Below, piece by piece: positions 27,962 through 46,623 of a stretch of DNA of 64,000 bases. The position numbers were made by a program, and so were the translations under genes. The notes under the pieces were generated by a model. It was not told the origin of the DNA, did no database searches, and saw only the letters and a program-made list of their open reading frames with translations. The stretch is from contig NZ_JARWSK010000004.1 of assembly GCF_031081985.1 (NCBI RefSeq), positions 186,001-250,000 of the forward strand, given 5' to 3'. Source of the stretch: Komagataeibacter xylinus (GTDB taxonomy: Bacteria; Pseudomonadota; Alphaproteobacteria; Acetobacterales; Acetobacteraceae). Every line of letters begins with the position of its first letter. The first letter of the stretch is position 1.

Positions 27962-28336
27962 ATGGCCGATCTGAACAAGATTGTTGAAGACCTGTCCGCC
28001 CTGACCGTTCTGGAAGCGGCTGAGCTGTCCAAGCTGCTCGAAGAGAAGTGGGGCGTTTCCGCCGCTGCTCCGGCCGCTGTTGCCGTTGCCGCTCCGGGCG
28101 CTGGCGCTGCTCCGGCAGAAGAGAAGACCGAGTTTGACGTTGTCCTGACCAAGGCTGGCGACAAGAAGATCAACGTGATTAAGGAAATCCGTGCGATCAC
28201 CGGTCTGGGCCTGAAGGAAGCCAAGGACCTGGTCGAGGGCGCGCCCAAGACCATCAAGGAAGGCGCCAGCAAGGATGAAGCCGAGAAGATCAAGAAGACC
28301 CTTGAAGACAACGGCGCTTCGGTCGAAATCAAATAA
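27962..28336 (+). CDS. rplL: 50S ribosomal protein L7/L12
   Basis: A 124-residue stalk protein. The N-terminal dimerisation helix ([20 protein letters not shown]) is joined by an Ala/Pro-rich hinge to the C-terminal factor-binding domain ([32 protein letters not shown]-type segment, [16 protein letters not shown]). It recruits elongation factors EF-Tu and EF-G. AGGAAG lies about 9 bases before the ATG. It is 103 bp from rplJ. Confidence 0.98.
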   Translation: MADLNKIVEDLSALTVLEAAELSKLLEEKWGVSAAAPAAVAVAAPGAGAAPAEEKTEFDVVLTKAGDKKINVIKEIRAITGLGLKEAKDLVEGAPKTIKEGASKDEAEKIKKTLEDNGASVEIK

Positions 28337-28351
28337 GTTGGCCAATCGGGA

Positions 28352-28464
28352 TGCGTCGTTTATGACGCACTCAGGCTGATTGTTCAGGTGAGGGTGGAAA
28401 CCGTCTGGTTTCCGCCCCCTTGGGCGTTACAGGCACCCTGGCCGCAAGGCTTCGGGTGCCTTTG
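28352..28464 (+). terminator. Hairpins between rplL and rpoB, probable attenuator
   Basis: The 256-bp gap holds TGCGTC/GACGCA (28352-28369). It also holds a stronger structure in which AGGCACCC (28431-28438) pairs with GGGTGCCT (28454-28461), containing an inner GCC-GCAA-GGC tetraloop, followed by TTT. The short T-run suggests partial termination, as known for the E. coli rplL-rpoB junction, rather than full separation of rpoBC. The remaining bases to 28592 show no other clear signal. Confidence 0.55.
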
Positions 28465-28592
28465 GCGGTAGTGAAAGGTTGGTCGGGCGCAGGTCCGGTC
28501 GATCTGCCAAGGATTTTCAAGGGCCGCGCAGTCCGCGTGACATGACCATGTCACGACCGTGCGGGCCTGTGTGGATGGGGGCTGGATAGGCG

Positions 28593-37061
<8,469 letters not shown>

Positions 37062-37074
37062 CCACACGAGAGAA

Positions 37075-37106
37075 ATGCCGGATGGCGGGGGACCGCTATC
37101 CGGCAT
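37075..37106 (+). terminator. Inverted repeat after rpoC
   Basis: ATGCCGGAT (37075-37083) pairs perfectly with ATCCGGCAT (37098-37106), with GCGG/CCGC extending inside, 13 bp past the rpoC stop. No T-run follows, so it may stabilise the mRNA end or act with Rho rather than as a simple intrinsic terminator. Confidence 0.5.
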
Positions 37107-37229
37107 GATTCGGTGCTGCACTATTGTCACCATCCGATTCAGGCGGTATCAGCAGCCTGACGGAGCGGTGCTCCGAGTCCGGTGGAACAGAGTCGTTTCG
37201 CCAGACTGCTAGCGAATCCTGCGCAAGGC

Positions 37230-37258
37230 TTGACTTTTGGTCAGTTTGCCCGTAGGTA
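37230..37258 (+). promoter_or_regulatory. Candidate rpsL (str operon) promoter
   Basis: TTGACT (37230-37235), a 17-base spacer and TAGGTA (37253-37258) precede rpsL by about 218 bp. The spacing is ideal and the -10 box shares TAGGT with the candidate rplK promoter. Sequence match only. Confidence 0.45.
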
Positions 37259-37476
37259 ACGCGCCCTCGGCTAGCCCTGTCTGAAAGACGTCGTTGGCCG
37301 TCGAATGCAGCATGCAGACATGCGGTGCCGCAGTCCGGGAATCGGGCTGCCCAGGCCGGATGTAAATATGATGCCCGAACGGATGGTTGTCATTCGTTGG
37401 GGTTTTGTTGTGAACGACAGTCGGCAACCAGATATGGGGTTGGCCGGCCGAATTTTGTAAGGATCGGGAAAGGCGT

Positions 37477-37848
37477 ATGCCGACCATCAACCAGTTGATC
37501 GCGAAAGGTCGCGAACCCGCAGCCAAACGCAATAAGGTTCCTGCCCTGCAGGGCTGTCCGCAGAAGCGTGGCGTTTGCACTCGTGTTTACACAACCACAC
37601 CGAAGAAGCCGAACTCGGCTCTGCGTAAGGTGGCAAAAGTACGCCTGACCAACGGTTATGAGGTTGTGAGCTATATTCCGGGTGAGGGGCATAACCTCCA
37701 GGAACATAGCGTTGTCCTGATCCGTGGTGGTCGCGTTAAGGATCTTCCTGGCGTGCGTTATCACATCCTGCGCGGCGTTCTGGACACCCAGGGTATCGCC
37801 AAGCGTCGTCAGCGTCGCTCGCTCTATGGCGCGAAGCGTCCTAAGTAA
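37477..37848 (+). CDS. rpsL: 30S ribosomal protein S12
   Basis: A 123-residue S12 that helps decoding at the A site. Lys43 (in [13 protein letters not shown]) and Lys88 (in [11 protein letters not shown]), the positions altered in streptomycin-resistant mutants, are both wild type. The conserved [11 protein letters not shown] and the C-terminal SLYGAKRPK are present. An AAGG-rich site precedes the ATG. It begins the str gene group. Confidence 0.99.
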   Translation: MPTINQLIAKGREPAAKRNKVPALQGCPQKRGVCTRVYTTTPKKPNSALRKVAKVRLTNGYEVVSYIPGEGHNLQEHSVVLIRGGRVKDLPGVRYHILRGVLDTQGIAKRRQRRSLYGAKRPK

Positions 37849-37863
37849 AAGGAATAACGAGGC

Positions 37864-38340
37864 ATGAGTCGCCGTCATCGCGCAGTCAAGCGCGAGATTC
37901 TTCCCGATCCGAAATTTGGTGATGTCGTCATTACGCGTTTCATGAACGCCCTGATGTACGACGGCAAGAAGTCCACCGCTGAAGGGATCGTCTATGGCGC
38001 CCTTGAGGTGCTGCGCCGCCGTGGTGGTGCAGCTGCGGACCCTGTGGTCATGTTCCACAGCGCGCTGGACAACGTCAAGCCGGCTGTCGAGGTGCGTTCC
38101 CGCCGTGTTGGTGGCGCCACCTACCAGGTTCCGGTCGAAGTCCGGGCCGAGCGTCGTCAGGCGCTGGCCATCCGCTGGCTGATCGACGCCTCGCGCAAGC
38201 GTGGCGAGAACACCATGCAGGATCGCCTGTCGAACGAACTTCTTGACGCCGTCAACAATCGTGGCGCCGCGGTCAAGAAGCGCGAAGACACGCACCGCAT
38301 GGCAGAAGCCAACAAGGCATTCAGTCATTACCGCTGGTAA
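37864..38340 (+). CDS. rpsG: 30S ribosomal protein S7
   Basis: A 158-residue S7, 15 bp after rpsL. It nucleates assembly of the 30S head. Recognisable segments are [40 protein letters not shown] and [14 protein letters not shown]; the C-terminal [18 protein letters not shown] is typical. In E. coli S7 represses the str operon. Downstream one expects fusA, but a 93-bp gap leads straight to tuf. Confidence 0.99.
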   Translation: MSRRHRAVKREILPDPKFGDVVITRFMNALMYDGKKSTAEGIVYGALEVLRRRGGAAADPVVMFHSALDNVKPAVEVRSRRVGGATYQVPVEVRAERRQALAIRWLIDASRKRGENTMQDRLSNELLDAVNNRGAAVKKREDTHRMAEANKAFSHYRW

Positions 38341-38349
38341 AGGCGGTCA

Positions 38350-38418
38350 GGCCGGTCTATTCACCGGCCCGGCTTCCGAAACGGAACTTTCCAACCCGAC
38401 TCTCGGCACGAGGCCGAG
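38350..38418 (+). promoter_or_regulatory. Two hairpins in the tuf leader
   Basis: GGCCGGT (38350-38356) pairs with ACCGGCC (38363-38369), and CTCGGC (38402-38407) pairs with GCCGAG (38413-38418). They fill most of the 93-bp rpsG-tuf gap and end 15 bp before the tuf ATG. They may process or stabilise the tuf message; no T-run follows either. Confidence 0.4.
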
Positions 38419-38433
38419 TTAACGGAGAAAACG

Positions 38434-39624
38434 ATGGCAAAGGCTAAATTTGAGCGGAATAAGCCGCACTGCAACATCGGCACGATTGGTCACGTCGATC
38501 ACGGCAAGACCTCGCTGACCGCTGCTATCACCAAGACGCTGGCGAAGGCCGGTGGCGCGGAATTCAAGGCGTACGACATGATCGACGCCGCGCCGGAAGA
38601 GCGCGCCCGTGGCATCACCATCTCGACCGCCCACGTCGAGTACGAGACCGCGAAGCGTCACTACGCACACGTCGACTGCCCCGGCCATGCTGACTATGTG
38701 AAGAACATGATCACCGGTGCCGCGCAGATGGACGGCGCGATCCTGGTCGTGTCGGCCGCTGATGGCCCGATGCCCCAGACCCGCGAGCACATCCTGCTTG
38801 CCCGCCAGGTTGGCGTGCCGGCCCTGGTCGTCTTCCTGAACAAGGTTGACCAGGTTGATGATCCCGAGCTGCTCGAGCTGGTTGAGATGGAAGTGCGCGA
38901 GCTGCTTTCCGCTTACCAGTTCCCCGGCGACGATATCCCCATCATCAAGGGTTCGGCCCTGGTGACGCTGGAAGATGGCGACGCCGAAGTCGGTGAAAAC
39001 CGCGTCATGGACCTGATGAACGCTGTGGACGAATACATCCCGCAGCCGGAGCGTCCGATCGACCGTCCGTTCCTGATGCCGATCGAAGACGTGTTCTCCA
39101 TCTCGGGCCGTGGCACCGTGGTGACGGGCCGTGTCGAGCGTGGCGCCGTGAACGTTGGCGACGAAATCGAGATCGTTGGTCTGCGCCCGACGCAGAAGAC
39201 GACCGTGACCGGCGTGGAAATGTTCCGCAAGCTGCTTGATCGTGGTGAAGCAGGTGACAACATCGGCGCGCTGCTGCGTGGCACGAAGCGTGAAGACGTT
39301 GAGCGTGGCCAGGTGCTGGCAAAGCCGGGTTCGATCACCCCGCACACCAAGTTCAAGGCGGAAGCCTACATCCTGACGAAGGAAGAGGGTGGCCGTCACA
39401 CGCCGTTCTTCACCAACTATCGTCCGCAGTTCTATTTCCGCACGACCGACGTCACCGGCGTCGTTCACCTGCCGGAAGGCACGGAAATGGTCATGCCTGG
39501 CGATAACGTCGCCATGGATGTCGAGCTGATCGCTCCGATCGCCATGGATGAAGGCCTGCGCTTCGCTATCCGCGAAGGTGGCCGCACCGTTGGTGCAGGT
39601 GTTGTTGCTTCCATCACGGCGTGA
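38434..39624 (+). CDS. tuf: Elongation factor Tu
   Basis: A 396-residue EF-Tu, which carries aminoacyl-tRNA to the ribosome. GTPase motifs are GHVDHGKT (19-26), the switch I RGITIST segment, DCPGH (81-85) and NKVD (136-139). Domains 2 and 3 follow with [13 protein letters not shown] and [23 protein letters not shown] lies before the ATG. The same 30-kb cluster normally carries fusA just before tuf; it is absent here. No second tuf copy is in the window. Confidence 0.99.
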   Translation: MAKAKFERNKPHCNIGTIGHVDHGKTSLTAAITKTLAKAGGAEFKAYDMIDAAPEERARGITISTAHVEYETAKRHYAHVDCPGHADYVKNMITGAAQMDGAILVVSAADGPMPQTREHILLARQVGVPALVVFLNKVDQVDDPELLELVEMEVRELLSAYQFPGDDIPIIKGSALVTLEDGDAEVGENRVMDLMNAVDEYIPQPERPIDRPFLMPIEDVFSISGRGTVVTGRVERGAVNVGDEIEIVGLRPTQKTTVTGVEMFRKLLDRGEAGDNIGALLRGTKREDVERGQVLAKPGSITPHTKFKAEAYILTKEEGGRHTPFFTNYRPQFYFRTTDVTGVVHLPEGTEMVMPGDNVAMDVELIAPIAMDEGLRFAIREGGRTVGAGVVASITA

Positions 39625-39649
39625 TTGGACAGTAACTGAACTGTGGCAT

Positions 39650-39676
39650 CCCGGTCGGAGCAATCCGGCCGGGTTT
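39650..39676 (+). terminator. Terminator or attenuator after tuf
   Basis: A 10-bp stem (39650-39659 with 39664-39673; one T-G wobble) closes on a GCAA tetraloop and is followed by TTT. It lies 26 bp after the tuf stop and 53 bp before rpsJ, and probably separates tuf from the S10 operon at least partly. Confidence 0.65.
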
Positions 39677-39729
39677 CCATTGCGGATCGGGTTCCCCCGA
39701 ATCAGGTAAAGTTGGACTGAAACAGAAAG

Positions 39730-40038
39730 ATGGACAACCAGAACATCCGCATTCGCCTGAAGGCGTACGATCATCGGGTGCTAGACAACAGCACGAAGGA
39801 GATCGTCAATACGGCGAAGCGTACGGGTGCGCGGGTTCGGGGTCCTATCCCGCTGCCGACGCATATTGAACGGTTTACCGTAAACCGCTCCCCCCACGTG
39901 GATAAGAAAAGCCGCGAGCAGTTCGAAATTCGGACCCATCGCCGGCTGCTCGACATTGTCGAGCCGACCCCGCAGACCGTGGACGCTCTCATGAAACTCG
40001 ACCTCGCCGCTGGCGTAGATGTCGAGATTAAACTCTAA
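39730..40038 (+). CDS. rpsJ: 30S ribosomal protein S10
   Basis: A 102-residue S10 ([19 protein letters not shown]), first gene of the S10 operon. Conserved [20 protein letters not shown] and [12 protein letters not shown] are present. S10 also serves as the transcription antitermination factor NusE with NusB. The ATG at 39730 has AGAAAG upstream. rplC follows 10 bp downstream. Confidence 0.99.
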   Translation: MDNQNIRIRLKAYDHRVLDNSTKEIVNTAKRTGARVRGPIPLPTHIERFTVNRSPHVDKKSREQFEIRTHRRLLDIVEPTPQTVDALMKLDLAAGVDVEIKL

Positions 40039-40048
40039 GGTCCAGACG

Positions 40049-40732
40049 ATGCGCACCGGATTGATCGCAAAAAAGCTGGGTATGACCCGGCTGTTCAAGG
40101 AAGACGGCACACATGTGCCGGTGACTGTCCTGCAGCTTGATGATCTGCAGGTGGTTGATGTTCGCACCACCGAGCGTGATGGCTACACAGCCGTCCAGCT
40201 TGGCGCGGGCAAGGCCAAGGTCAAAAATGTGTCCAAGCCGAACCGCGGCCATTTTGCCAAGGCCAAGGTCGAGCCCAAGAAGAAGCTGGCGGAATTCCGT
40301 GTATCGGATGACGCCGTCCTGGAAGTCGGGGCTTCTCTGTCCGCCGCCCATTTCGTGGTGGGGCAGAAGGTGGACGTTACCGGCACCAGCAAGGGTAAGG
40401 GTTTTGCCGGCGCGATGAAGCGCTGGAACTTTGCCGGTCTCGAAGCCACCCACGGTGTCTCGATCAGTCACCGTTCGCACGGTTCCACGGGTAACCGCCA
40501 GGATCCGGGCAAGGTTTTCAAGAACAAGAAGATGGCCGGCCATCTCGGTTCCGAGCGTATCACTACGCTGAACCTTGAGGTTGCGGCTGTTGACGCCGAA
40601 AAGAACCTGATCATGATCCGCGGCTCCGTGCCGGGCGGAAAGAATGAAACGGTTCTCGTTCGTGATGCGATCAAGAAGGCCCGTCATGCCGAGGCGCCGT
40701 ATCCGGCGGCCCTGGTTGAGGCTGCGGGCTGA
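40049..40732 (+). CDS. rplC: 50S ribosomal protein L3
   Basis: A 227-residue L3 from [16 protein letters not shown], an essential early-assembly protein near the peptidyl transferase centre. The [20 protein letters not shown] segment holds the glutamine that PrmB methylates in other bacteria. [14 protein letters not shown] is typical. The start at 40049 is the family start; an upstream in-frame GTG-type start would overlap rpsJ. Confidence 0.99.
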   Translation: MRTGLIAKKLGMTRLFKEDGTHVPVTVLQLDDLQVVDVRTTERDGYTAVQLGAGKAKVKNVSKPNRGHFAKAKVEPKKKLAEFRVSDDAVLEVGASLSAAHFVVGQKVDVTGTSKGKGFAGAMKRWNFAGLEATHGVSISHRSHGSTGNRQDPGKVFKNKKMAGHLGSERITTLNLEVAAVDAEKNLIMIRGSVPGGKNETVLVRDAIKKARHAEAPYPAALVEAAG

Positions 40733-40744
40733 GGATAGAGGGCA

Positions 40745-41359
40745 ATGGATTACGAGATCAAAACCCTCGATAACGGAAGCGCAGGTACCGCCAGCCTTCC
40801 CGACGAGATTTTCGCCGCAACGCCGCGCACGGACATTCTGGCGCGTGTGGTGCACTGGCAGCTGGCCAAGCGCCGGGCTGGTACGCACAAGGTCAAGGGC
40901 ATGGGGGAAGTCTCCGGCACGACCAAGAAGCCGTACCGCCAGAAGGGCACGGGTAGCGCCCGCCAGGGTTCGCTGCGTGCGCCGCAGTACCGCACCGGTG
41001 GCATCGTTCATGGTCCCGTGGTGCGTGACCATGGCTATGACCTGCCCAAGAAGGTGCGTCGCCTTGGCCTGATTTCCGCCCTGTCGCAGAAGGCGGCGGA
41101 AGGCAAGCTGGTGGTGCTCGACGCCGCCACCGCCTCGGGCAAGTCGGCCGAGCTGGCGAAGAAGCTGAAGGTCCTGGGCTGGACATCCGCGCTGATCGTG
41201 GATGCCGCGGTTGAAGAGAACTTTGGCCGTGCTGCGCGCAACCTGCCGAAGATCGATATTCTTCCGACGGTGGGCGCCAATGTCTACGACATCCTGAACC
41301 ACGATGTGCTCGCGATCACGCGCGCCGGGGTTGAGGGTCTGAAGGAGCGTCTGGCATGA
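40745..41359 (+). CDS. rplD: 50S ribosomal protein L4
   Basis: A 204-residue L4, whose extended loop ([20 protein letters not shown]) lines the peptide exit tunnel. The C-terminal domain ends with [20 protein letters not shown]. In enterobacteria L4 represses the S10 operon; a leader like theirs is not recognised upstream here. The stop overlaps the rplW start (ATGA). Confidence 0.99.
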   Translation: MDYEIKTLDNGSAGTASLPDEIFAATPRTDILARVVHWQLAKRRAGTHKVKGMGEVSGTTKKPYRQKGTGSARQGSLRAPQYRTGGIVHGPVVRDHGYDLPKKVRRLGLISALSQKAAEGKLVVLDAATASGKSAELAKKLKVLGWTSALIVDAAVEENFGRAARNLPKIDILPTVGANVYDILNHDVLAITRAGVEGLKERLA

Positions 41360-41691
41360 CCAACATCCTGGCAATCCGCAAGAAGGCGGAACGCATGTCT
41401 CGGGAAGCGATGTACGACATCATCCGCTCCCCCCTGATCACGGAAAAGGCGACCGCCCTTTCCGAGAAGAACCAGGTTGGTTTCAAGGTTGCGATCAGCG
41501 CCACGAAGCCGGAGATCAAGGTTGCGGTCGAGACGCTGTTTGGCGTGAAGGTTCTGGGTGTGAACACGCTCATCCAGAAGGGAAAGGCCAAGCGCTTCAA
41601 GGGACGTCCCGGCCAGCGTTCGGATGTTAAGAAAGCGTTTGTTCAGCTTGCAGAAGGTCAGTCCATCGACCTGACCGCGAAGCTGGTCTGA
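41356..41691 (+). CDS. rplW: 50S ribosomal protein L23
   Basis: A 111-residue L23, the exit-site docking point for trigger factor and SRP. The core is [20 protein letters not shown] and [20 protein letters not shown]. The ATG at 41356 overlaps the rplD stop and has GAAGGAG upstream; an internal ATG at 41395 (MSREAMYD) would give a more usual-length protein, so the first 13 residues are uncertain. Confidence 0.97.
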   Translation: MTNILAIRKKAERMSREAMYDIIRSPLITEKATALSEKNQVGFKVAISATKPEIKVAVETLFGVKVLGVNTLIQKGKAKRFKGRPGQRSDVKKAFVQLAEGQSIDLTAKLV

Positions 41692-41707
41692 CGCGGGGTG
41701 ACAAGAA

Positions 41708-42538
41708 ATGGCATTGAAGCACTTTAATCCAGTTACCCCCAGCCTGCGCGGAACGGTTCTGATCGACCGCAAGGAGCTGTGGAAAGGCAAGCCCGTCAAG
41801 GGCCTGACCGAGGGGAAGAACAAGAGCGGCGGCCGTAACAACCACGGCCGCACCACCTCGCGTTTCATCGGTGGCGGACACAAGCAGTCCTATCGTTATG
41901 TTGACTTCAAGCGTCGCAAGTTCGACGTGGTCGGCACGGTGGAGCGGCTGGAATACGATCCCAACCGTACGGCGTTCATCGCGCTCATCAAGTATGCCGA
42001 TGGCGAACTGGCCTACATCATCGCGCCGCAGCGCCTGAAGGTGGGTGACGAAGTCATCGCCGGTGCGCGCGCCGATATCAAGCCGGGCAACGCCATGCCC
42101 CTGTCTGCCGTTCCGGTGGGCACGATCATCCACAACATCGAGCTCAAGGCCGGTGCTGGTGGCAAGATCGCCCGCTCGGCTGGCACGTATGCGCAGCTGG
42201 TCGGCAAGGACATGGGCTATGCCCAGATCAAGCTGCAGTCCGGTGAGCTGCGTGTTGTGCGTGCGGAATGCATGGCCACCATCGGTGCCGTGTCCAACCC
42301 GGACAACATGAACCAGCACCTGGGCAAGGCCGGTCGCAATCGCTGGCTGGGCCGCCGCCCGCACAACCGTGGTGTCGTCATGAACCCGGTTGACCATCCG
42401 CATGGTGGTGGTGAAGGACGCACTTCGGGTGGGCGTCATCCGGTTACGCCATGGGGCAAGCCGACTAAGGGTTACAAGACCAGGGTCAACAAGCGTACGG
42501 ACAGTCTGATCATCCGTCGCCGGAAGACCGGCAAGTAA
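41708..42538 (+). CDS. rplB: 50S ribosomal protein L2
   Basis: A 276-residue L2 needed for subunit association and peptidyl transfer. Conserved segments are [39 protein letters not shown] and the active-region loop [20 protein letters not shown]. The length is standard. It begins 16 bp after rplW with its own ribosome-binding site. Confidence 0.99.
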   Translation: MALKHFNPVTPSLRGTVLIDRKELWKGKPVKGLTEGKNKSGGRNNHGRTTSRFIGGGHKQSYRYVDFKRRKFDVVGTVERLEYDPNRTAFIALIKYADGELAYIIAPQRLKVGDEVIAGARADIKPGNAMPLSAVPVGTIIHNIELKAGAGGKIARSAGTYAQLVGKDMGYAQIKLQSGELRVVRAECMATIGAVSNPDNMNQHLGKAGRNRWLGRRPHNRGVVMNPVDHPHGGGEGRTSGGRHPVTPWGKPTKGYKTRVNKRTDSLIIRRRKTGK

Positions 42539-42550
42539 GGGGCATTTAAG

Positions 42551-42829
42551 ATGGCACGTTCCGTCTGGAAGGGCCCGTTCGTAGACGGGTATCTGCTGAA
42601 CAAAGCCGATGCATCGCGCGCGTCGGGCCGTAACGAAGTGATCAAGATCTGGTCGCGTCGATCCACCATCCTGCCGCAGTTCGTCGGACTGACGTTCGGC
42701 GTCTATAACGGGCACAAATTCCTGCCCGTGCAGGTTTCCGAGAACATGGTGGGCCACAAGTTCGGTGAGTTCTCACCGACCCGTACCTTCACGGGTCATT
42801 CTTCGGACAAGAAAGCGAAGCGGGGCTGA
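42551..42829 (+). CDS. rpsS: 30S ribosomal protein S19
   Basis: A 92-residue S19 ([16 protein letters not shown]) in the 30S head, contacting S13. [20 protein letters not shown] and [16 protein letters not shown] are diagnostic. It is placed between rplB and rplV, as in nearly all S10 operons. Confidence 0.99.
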   Translation: MARSVWKGPFVDGYLLNKADASRASGRNEVIKIWSRRSTILPQFVGLTFGVYNGHKFLPVQVSENMVGHKFGEFSPTRTFTGHSSDKKAKRG

Positions 42830-42831
42830 AC

Positions 42832-43233
42832 ATGAGCAAGCCTAAGCATCCGCGCACGCTCGCGGAAACCGAGGCGCAGGCGCTGACGCGGAACATCCGC
42901 ATCAGCCCGCGCAAGCTGAACCTTGTTGCGGGCCTGATCCGCAACAAGCCGGCCGCGCAGGCAATCGCCACCCTCACATTCTCCAAGCGTCGCATTGCCC
43001 AGCAGGTCAAGAAGACGCTGGAAAGTGCGATCGCCAATGCCGAGAACAACCATCAGCTGGACGTTGACCAGCTGGTTGTTGCCCGCGCTGAGGTGGGCAA
43101 GTCGATCGTGATGCGTCGTTTCCACGCACGTGGTCGTGGCCGTTCGGCCCGCATCGAGAAGTTCTTCAGCCACCTGACGATCGTCGTGGCCGAAAAGAAG
43201 CCCGAAGCTGAAACCGAAAAGAAGGCGGCCTGA
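42832..43233 (+). CDS. rplV: 50S ribosomal protein L22
   Basis: A 133-residue L22, whose beta-hairpin lines the exit tunnel and is a macrolide-resistance site. The core [20 protein letters not shown] and the hairpin region [20 protein letters not shown] look normal. A short lysine/glutamate-rich tail ([13 protein letters not shown]) extends the C-terminus. It starts 2 bp after rpsS. Confidence 0.99.
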   Translation: MSKPKHPRTLAETEAQALTRNIRISPRKLNLVAGLIRNKPAAQAIATLTFSKRRIAQQVKKTLESAIANAENNHQLDVDQLVVARAEVGKSIVMRRFHARGRGRSARIEKFFSHLTIVVAEKKPEAETEKKAA

Positions 43234-43236
43234 TCC

Positions 43237-43914
43237 ATGGGACATAAAGTTAATCCGATCGGGCTTCGGCTCGGTATTAACCGGACATGGGACAGCCGCT
43301 GGTACGCCGATGCGGACTACGCCCGCCTGCTGCATGATGACCTGAAGCTGCGCGCCTACCTGCGCCGCAAGCTGGCTGGTGCTGGCGTGTCCCGCGTGGT
43401 GATCGAGCGCCCGGCCAAGAAGCCGCGCGTGACCATCTACGCGGCACGCCCCGGCGTGGTGATCGGCAAGAAGGGCCAGGACATTGATGTGCTGCGCAAG
43501 GACCTGGCCCGCATGGCCAAGACCGATGTGGCGCTGAACATCGTCGAGATCCGCAAGCCGGAAATCGATGCGACCCTGGTGGCCGAGAACATCGCCCAGC
43601 AGCTCGAGCGTCGTGTGGCCTTCCGTCGCGCCATGAAGCGCGCCGTGCAGTCCGCCATGCGCCTGGGTGCGCAGGGTATCCGGATCAACTGCTCGGGCCG
43701 CCTTGGCGGCGCGGAAATCGCGCGCGTCGAGTGGTATCGTGAAGGTCGGGTGCCGCTGCATACGCTGCGTGCGGATATCGACTACGGTGTGGCGACCGCC
43801 AAGACGACCTATGGCACCTGTGGTGTGAAGGTCTGGATCTTCAAGGGCGAGATTCTTGCCCATGATCCGCTGGCGCAGGACCGTCGCGCCGCCGAACAGG
43901 CCCCGCAGCGCTAA
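43237..43914 (+). CDS. rpsC: 30S ribosomal protein S3
   Basis: A 225-residue S3 ([20 protein letters not shown]) at the mRNA entry channel, where it contributes to helicase activity. The KH domain includes [20 protein letters not shown]. The C-terminal domain has [20 protein letters not shown] and [18 protein letters not shown]. It follows rplV by 3 bp. Confidence 0.99.
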   Translation: MGHKVNPIGLRLGINRTWDSRWYADADYARLLHDDLKLRAYLRRKLAGAGVSRVVIERPAKKPRVTIYAARPGVVIGKKGQDIDVLRKDLARMAKTDVALNIVEIRKPEIDATLVAENIAQQLERRVAFRRAMKRAVQSAMRLGAQGIRINCSGRLGGAEIARVEWYREGRVPLHTLRADIDYGVATAKTTYGTCGVKVWIFKGEILAHDPLAQDRRAAEQAPQR

Positions 43915-43967
43915 TTGCGGGGTCCAATGGACCTAGATGCGCCAGGCGGCGCGTGAGGATTTGAAAA

Positions 43968-44384
43968 ATGCTTTCTCCCAAGCGGACAAAGTACCGCAAG
44001 GCCCACAAAGGGCGCATTCATGGGTTGGCCAAGGGCGGCACAACCCTGAATTTCGGGGCTTTTGGCCTGAAGGCTCTCCAGCCTGAACGGATCACGGCCC
44101 GCCAGATCGAAGCGGCCCGCCGGGCCATTACCCGCGCCATGAAGCGTGCGGGTCGCGTCTGGATTCGGATTTTCCCTGATCTTCCGGTCTCGACAAAGCC
44201 GGCAGAAGTGCGTATGGGGTCCGGCAAGGGGTCGCCCGAATATTGGGTGGCTCGTGTGAAGCCGGGTCGAATCCTGTTCGAGATCGAAGGCGTGCCGCCG
44301 GAAGTCGCGCGTGAAGCGCTGGCTCTCGGTGCGGCAAAGCTGCCGATCAAGACCAAGTTCGTGACCCGTATCGGAGAGGCGTGA
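43968..44384 (+). CDS. rplP: 50S ribosomal protein L16
   Basis: A 138-residue L16 ([19 protein letters not shown]) next to the A-site tRNA. Arg-rich [20 protein letters not shown] and [20 protein letters not shown] are conserved. It lies 53 bp after rpsC; the gap contains no clear signal other than the ribosome-binding region. Confidence 0.99.
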   Translation: MLSPKRTKYRKAHKGRIHGLAKGGTTLNFGAFGLKALQPERITARQIEAARRAITRAMKRAGRVWIRIFPDLPVSTKPAEVRMGSGKGSPEYWVARVKPGRILFEIEGVPPEVAREALALGAAKLPIKTKFVTRIGEA

Positions 44385-44385
44385 G

Positions 44386-44622
44386 ATGGCAAAGGCAACA
44401 AAGCCCGCCGATCTGCGTGCCAAGACTGTTGAAGAACTGGATACGCTTCTCGTCGATCTGAAGCGCGAGCAGTTCAATCTTCGGTTTCAGCATGCGACCG
44501 GCCAGACCGAGGGGCAGTCCCGTATGCGCGTGGTGCGTCGTGAGATCGCGCGCGTGAAGACGATTGCGACCGAGGTTGTTAAGAAGAGTTCTGCTGGCCA
44601 CGCGCCGGCAGCAAAGTCCTGA
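44386..44622 (+). CDS. rpmC: 50S ribosomal protein L29
   Basis: A 78-residue L29: two long helices with [20 protein letters not shown] and [20 protein letters not shown]. It sits at the exit tunnel beside L23. Only one base separates it from rplP. It carries a slightly long Ala/Lys C-terminus. Confidence 0.98.
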   Translation: MAKATKPADLRAKTVEELDTLLVDLKREQFNLRFQHATGQTEGQSRMRVVRREIARVKTIATEVVKKSSAGHAPAAKS

Positions 44623-44635
44623 AGGGAGACGGGCG

Positions 44636-44917
44636 ATGCCAAGGCGCGTCCTGACCGGGCGGGTAACGAGCGACAAGATGGACAAGACCGTTACGGTTCT
44701 TGTCGATCGTCGCATTATCCACCCGCTGTATAAGAAGTTCATTCGCCGCTCGAAGAAGTATGCGGCGCATGACGGCTTGAACGAATGCAAGGTGGGCGAC
44801 ACGGTGCGCATTGAAGAATGCAAGCCGATTTCCCGCCGCAAGACCTGGACGGTCGTTGTCCGGAATGGCCAGCCGCTCGCGGCAGCCGCCGGTGCTGCGT
44901 CTGGCGCCCAGGCGTAA
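44636..44917 (+). CDS. rpsQ: 30S ribosomal protein S17
   Basis: A 93-residue S17, a primary 16S rRNA binder. The ATG at 44636 ([19 protein letters not shown]) is supported by [27 protein letters not shown] is the family core. A 15-residue Ala/Gly-rich tail follows the usual C-terminus. Confidence 0.98.
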   Translation: MPRRVLTGRVTSDKMDKTVTVLVDRRIIHPLYKKFIRRSKKYAAHDGLNECKVGDTVRIEECKPISRRKTWTVVVRNGQPLAAAAGAASGAQA

Positions 44918-44931
44918 AGAAGGCATAGACC

Positions 44932-45300
44932 ATGATCCATCCCGAGACCAACCTTGACGTCGCCGACAATTCCGGCGCCCGTCAGGTGCAGTGCATCAAG
45001 GTACTGGGCGGTTCCAAGCGGAAGTCTGCCTCGGTCGGCGACGTGATTGTCGTGTCCGTCAAGGAAGCCATTCCCCGCGGCAAGGTCAAGAAGGGCGACG
45101 TTCACCAGGCGGTGATCGTGCGCACTTCCTACCCCGTGCGCCGGGCTGATGGCAGCGCCATCCGTTTTGACCGCAACGCGGCCGTGCTGATCAACAAGCA
45201 GCAGGAGCCGATCGGTACCCGTATCTTTGGCCCGGTCGTGCGTGAGCTGCGTGCCCGCAAGTTCATGAAGATCATCTCGCTGGCACCGGAGGTGCTGTAA
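44932..45300 (+). CDS. rplN: 50S ribosomal protein L14
   Basis: A 122-residue L14 at the subunit interface ([20 protein letters not shown]). [20 protein letters not shown] and [20 protein letters not shown] are standard. First gene of the spc group; the stop shares a base with the rplX ATG (TAATG). Confidence 0.99.
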   Translation: MIHPETNLDVADNSGARQVQCIKVLGGSKRKSASVGDVIVVSVKEAIPRGKVKKGDVHQAVIVRTSYPVRRADGSAIRFDRNAAVLINKQQEPIGTRIFGPVVRELRARKFMKIISLAPEVL

Positions 45301-45620
45301 TGGCTGCTCGTATCAAGAAGGGTGACCAGGTTCTGGTCACCACCGGTGGTTCCAAGGGAACCCGTGGCGAGGTCGTTACGGTCCTGCCCGCAGCCAACAA
45401 GGCCGTGGTGCGTGGCGTAGCCATTGCGAAGCGTCACACCCGTCCTTCGCGCATGGGTGAGCAGGGCGGCATTGTCCAGAAGGAAATGCCGGTGCACCTG
45501 TCCAACCTGAAGCTGATCGACCCCAAGAGCGGCGACCCGACGAAGGTCGGCTTCCGCGTTCTGGAAGATGGTCGCAAGGTTCGTGTCGCCAAGGCGACCG
45601 GCGAAGTAATCGAAGGCTGA
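45300..45620 (+). CDS. rplX: 50S ribosomal protein L24
   Basis: A 106-residue L24 with a KOW-type barrel ([40 protein letters not shown]). It initiates 50S assembly. Translationally coupled to rplN through TAATG. Confidence 0.98.
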   Translation: MAARIKKGDQVLVTTGGSKGTRGEVVTVLPAANKAVVRGVAIAKRHTRPSRMGEQGGIVQKEMPVHLSNLKLIDPKSGDPTKVGFRVLEDGRKVRVAKATGEVIEG

Positions 45621-45630
45621 GGGGGCGGGA

Positions 45631-46200
45631 ATGTCTGAAGTGAAAGAAGCCCGCGCCCTGCCGCGCATGCAGCAGCGTTATCAGGACGAGCTGCGCGCGA
45701 AGCTGCGTGAGGAATTCGGGTACAAGAACGAGATGCAGGTTCCGCGTCTCGAGAAGATTGTCCTGAACATGGGTGTTGGCGAAGCCGCTGGCGACCAGAA
45801 GAAGCTCGACGCGGCGGTCAAGGAAATGACCCTTATCGCTGGTCAGAAGCCGGTCAAGACGGTTGCCAAGAAGGCGATCGCCGGCTTCAAGATCCGTGAA
45901 GGTCTGCCCATCGGGTGCAAGGTGACGCTGCGCCGTGCCCAGATGTTCGAATTCCTGGATCGTTTCGTGACGATCGCCCTGCCGCGCGTGCGTGATTTCC
46001 GCGGGCTGCCGGCGAACAAGGGTTTCGACGGCCGTGGCAACTTCGCGATGGGGCTGAAGGAACAGATTGTCTTCCCGGAAATCGAATACGACAAGGTAGA
46101 CGAGATCCGCGGCATGGACATCATCTTCGTGACCACTGCGAAGACGGATGCGGAAGCGAAGGCTCTGCTGAAGGCGTTTGATCTGCCCTTCGCTGCATAA
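45631..46200 (+). CDS. rplE: 50S ribosomal protein L5
   Basis: A 189-residue L5 that binds 5S rRNA and forms an intersubunit bridge. The family segments [40 protein letters not shown] and [16 protein letters not shown] are present. It begins 10 bp after rplX. A 105-bp gap follows before rpsN. Confidence 0.99.
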   Translation: MSEVKEARALPRMQQRYQDELRAKLREEFGYKNEMQVPRLEKIVLNMGVGEAAGDQKKLDAAVKEMTLIAGQKPVKTVAKKAIAGFKIREGLPIGCKVTLRRAQMFEFLDRFVTIALPRVRDFRGLPANKGFDGRGNFAMGLKEQIVFPEIEYDKVDEIRGMDIIFVTTAKTDAEAKALLKAFDLPFAA

Positions 46201-46305
46201 AATGTAGCGAAAGGGCTTCCGTCTGAAGTCCAGAAGACCTAATACACACGTTGTTTGGAAAACCGTTGGGACTGGCCCGACAGGTTCCGGAGGGTAAAAC
46301 AAGGC

Positions 46306-46611
46306 ATGGCCAAAATTTCCGCCGTAAACCGGAATGTCAAGCGCGAGCGCATGGCAGACCGGGACCGGGCTAAGCGGACTGCATTGAAGAACATCATCAT
46401 GGACCGGTCTCTGCCGGTTGAAGATCGCTTCGATGCGTCGCTCAAGCTTGCTGAACTTCCTCGCAATGGCTCGCGCGTGCGCGTGCGCCTGCGCTGCAAG
46501 CTCACCGGGCGTCCTCGCGCCAATTACAGAAAGTTTGAACTCTGCCGTATCGCCCTGCGCGACCTGGCCTCTAATGGTCAGATCCCGGGCATGGTCAAGT
46601 CAAGCTGGTAA
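46306..46611 (+). CDS. rpsN: 30S ribosomal protein S14
   Basis: A 101-residue S14 of the longer, zinc-free type: the CxxC pairs of the zinc-binding form are missing. [20 protein letters not shown] is the conserved C-terminal segment. The ATG at 46306 ([16 protein letters not shown]) is the family start. Confidence 0.98.
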   Translation: MAKISAVNRNVKRERMADRDRAKRTALKNIIMDRSLPVEDRFDASLKLAELPRNGSRVRVRLRCKLTGRPRANYRKFELCRIALRDLASNGQIPGMVKSSW

Positions 46612-46623
46612 GGGCAGGGAACG

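Larger units (their letters stand above)
37062..37476. other. 415-bp intergenic region between rpoC and rpsL
   Basis: No convincing protein-coding frame is seen. It holds a 9-bp perfect inverted repeat just after rpoC, a candidate sigma-70 promoter near 37230, and a leader of about 220 bases before rpsL. The leader end has AAGGATCGGGAAAGG before the rpsL ATG. Base composition is less GC-rich close to rpsL than in the genes around it. Confidence 0.6.

Noticed and set aside
37062-37476. Hidden small gene between rpoC and rpsL
   Set aside because: No frame with a start, ribosome-binding site and sensible composition was found; the region looks like a 3' hairpin, promoter and leader.
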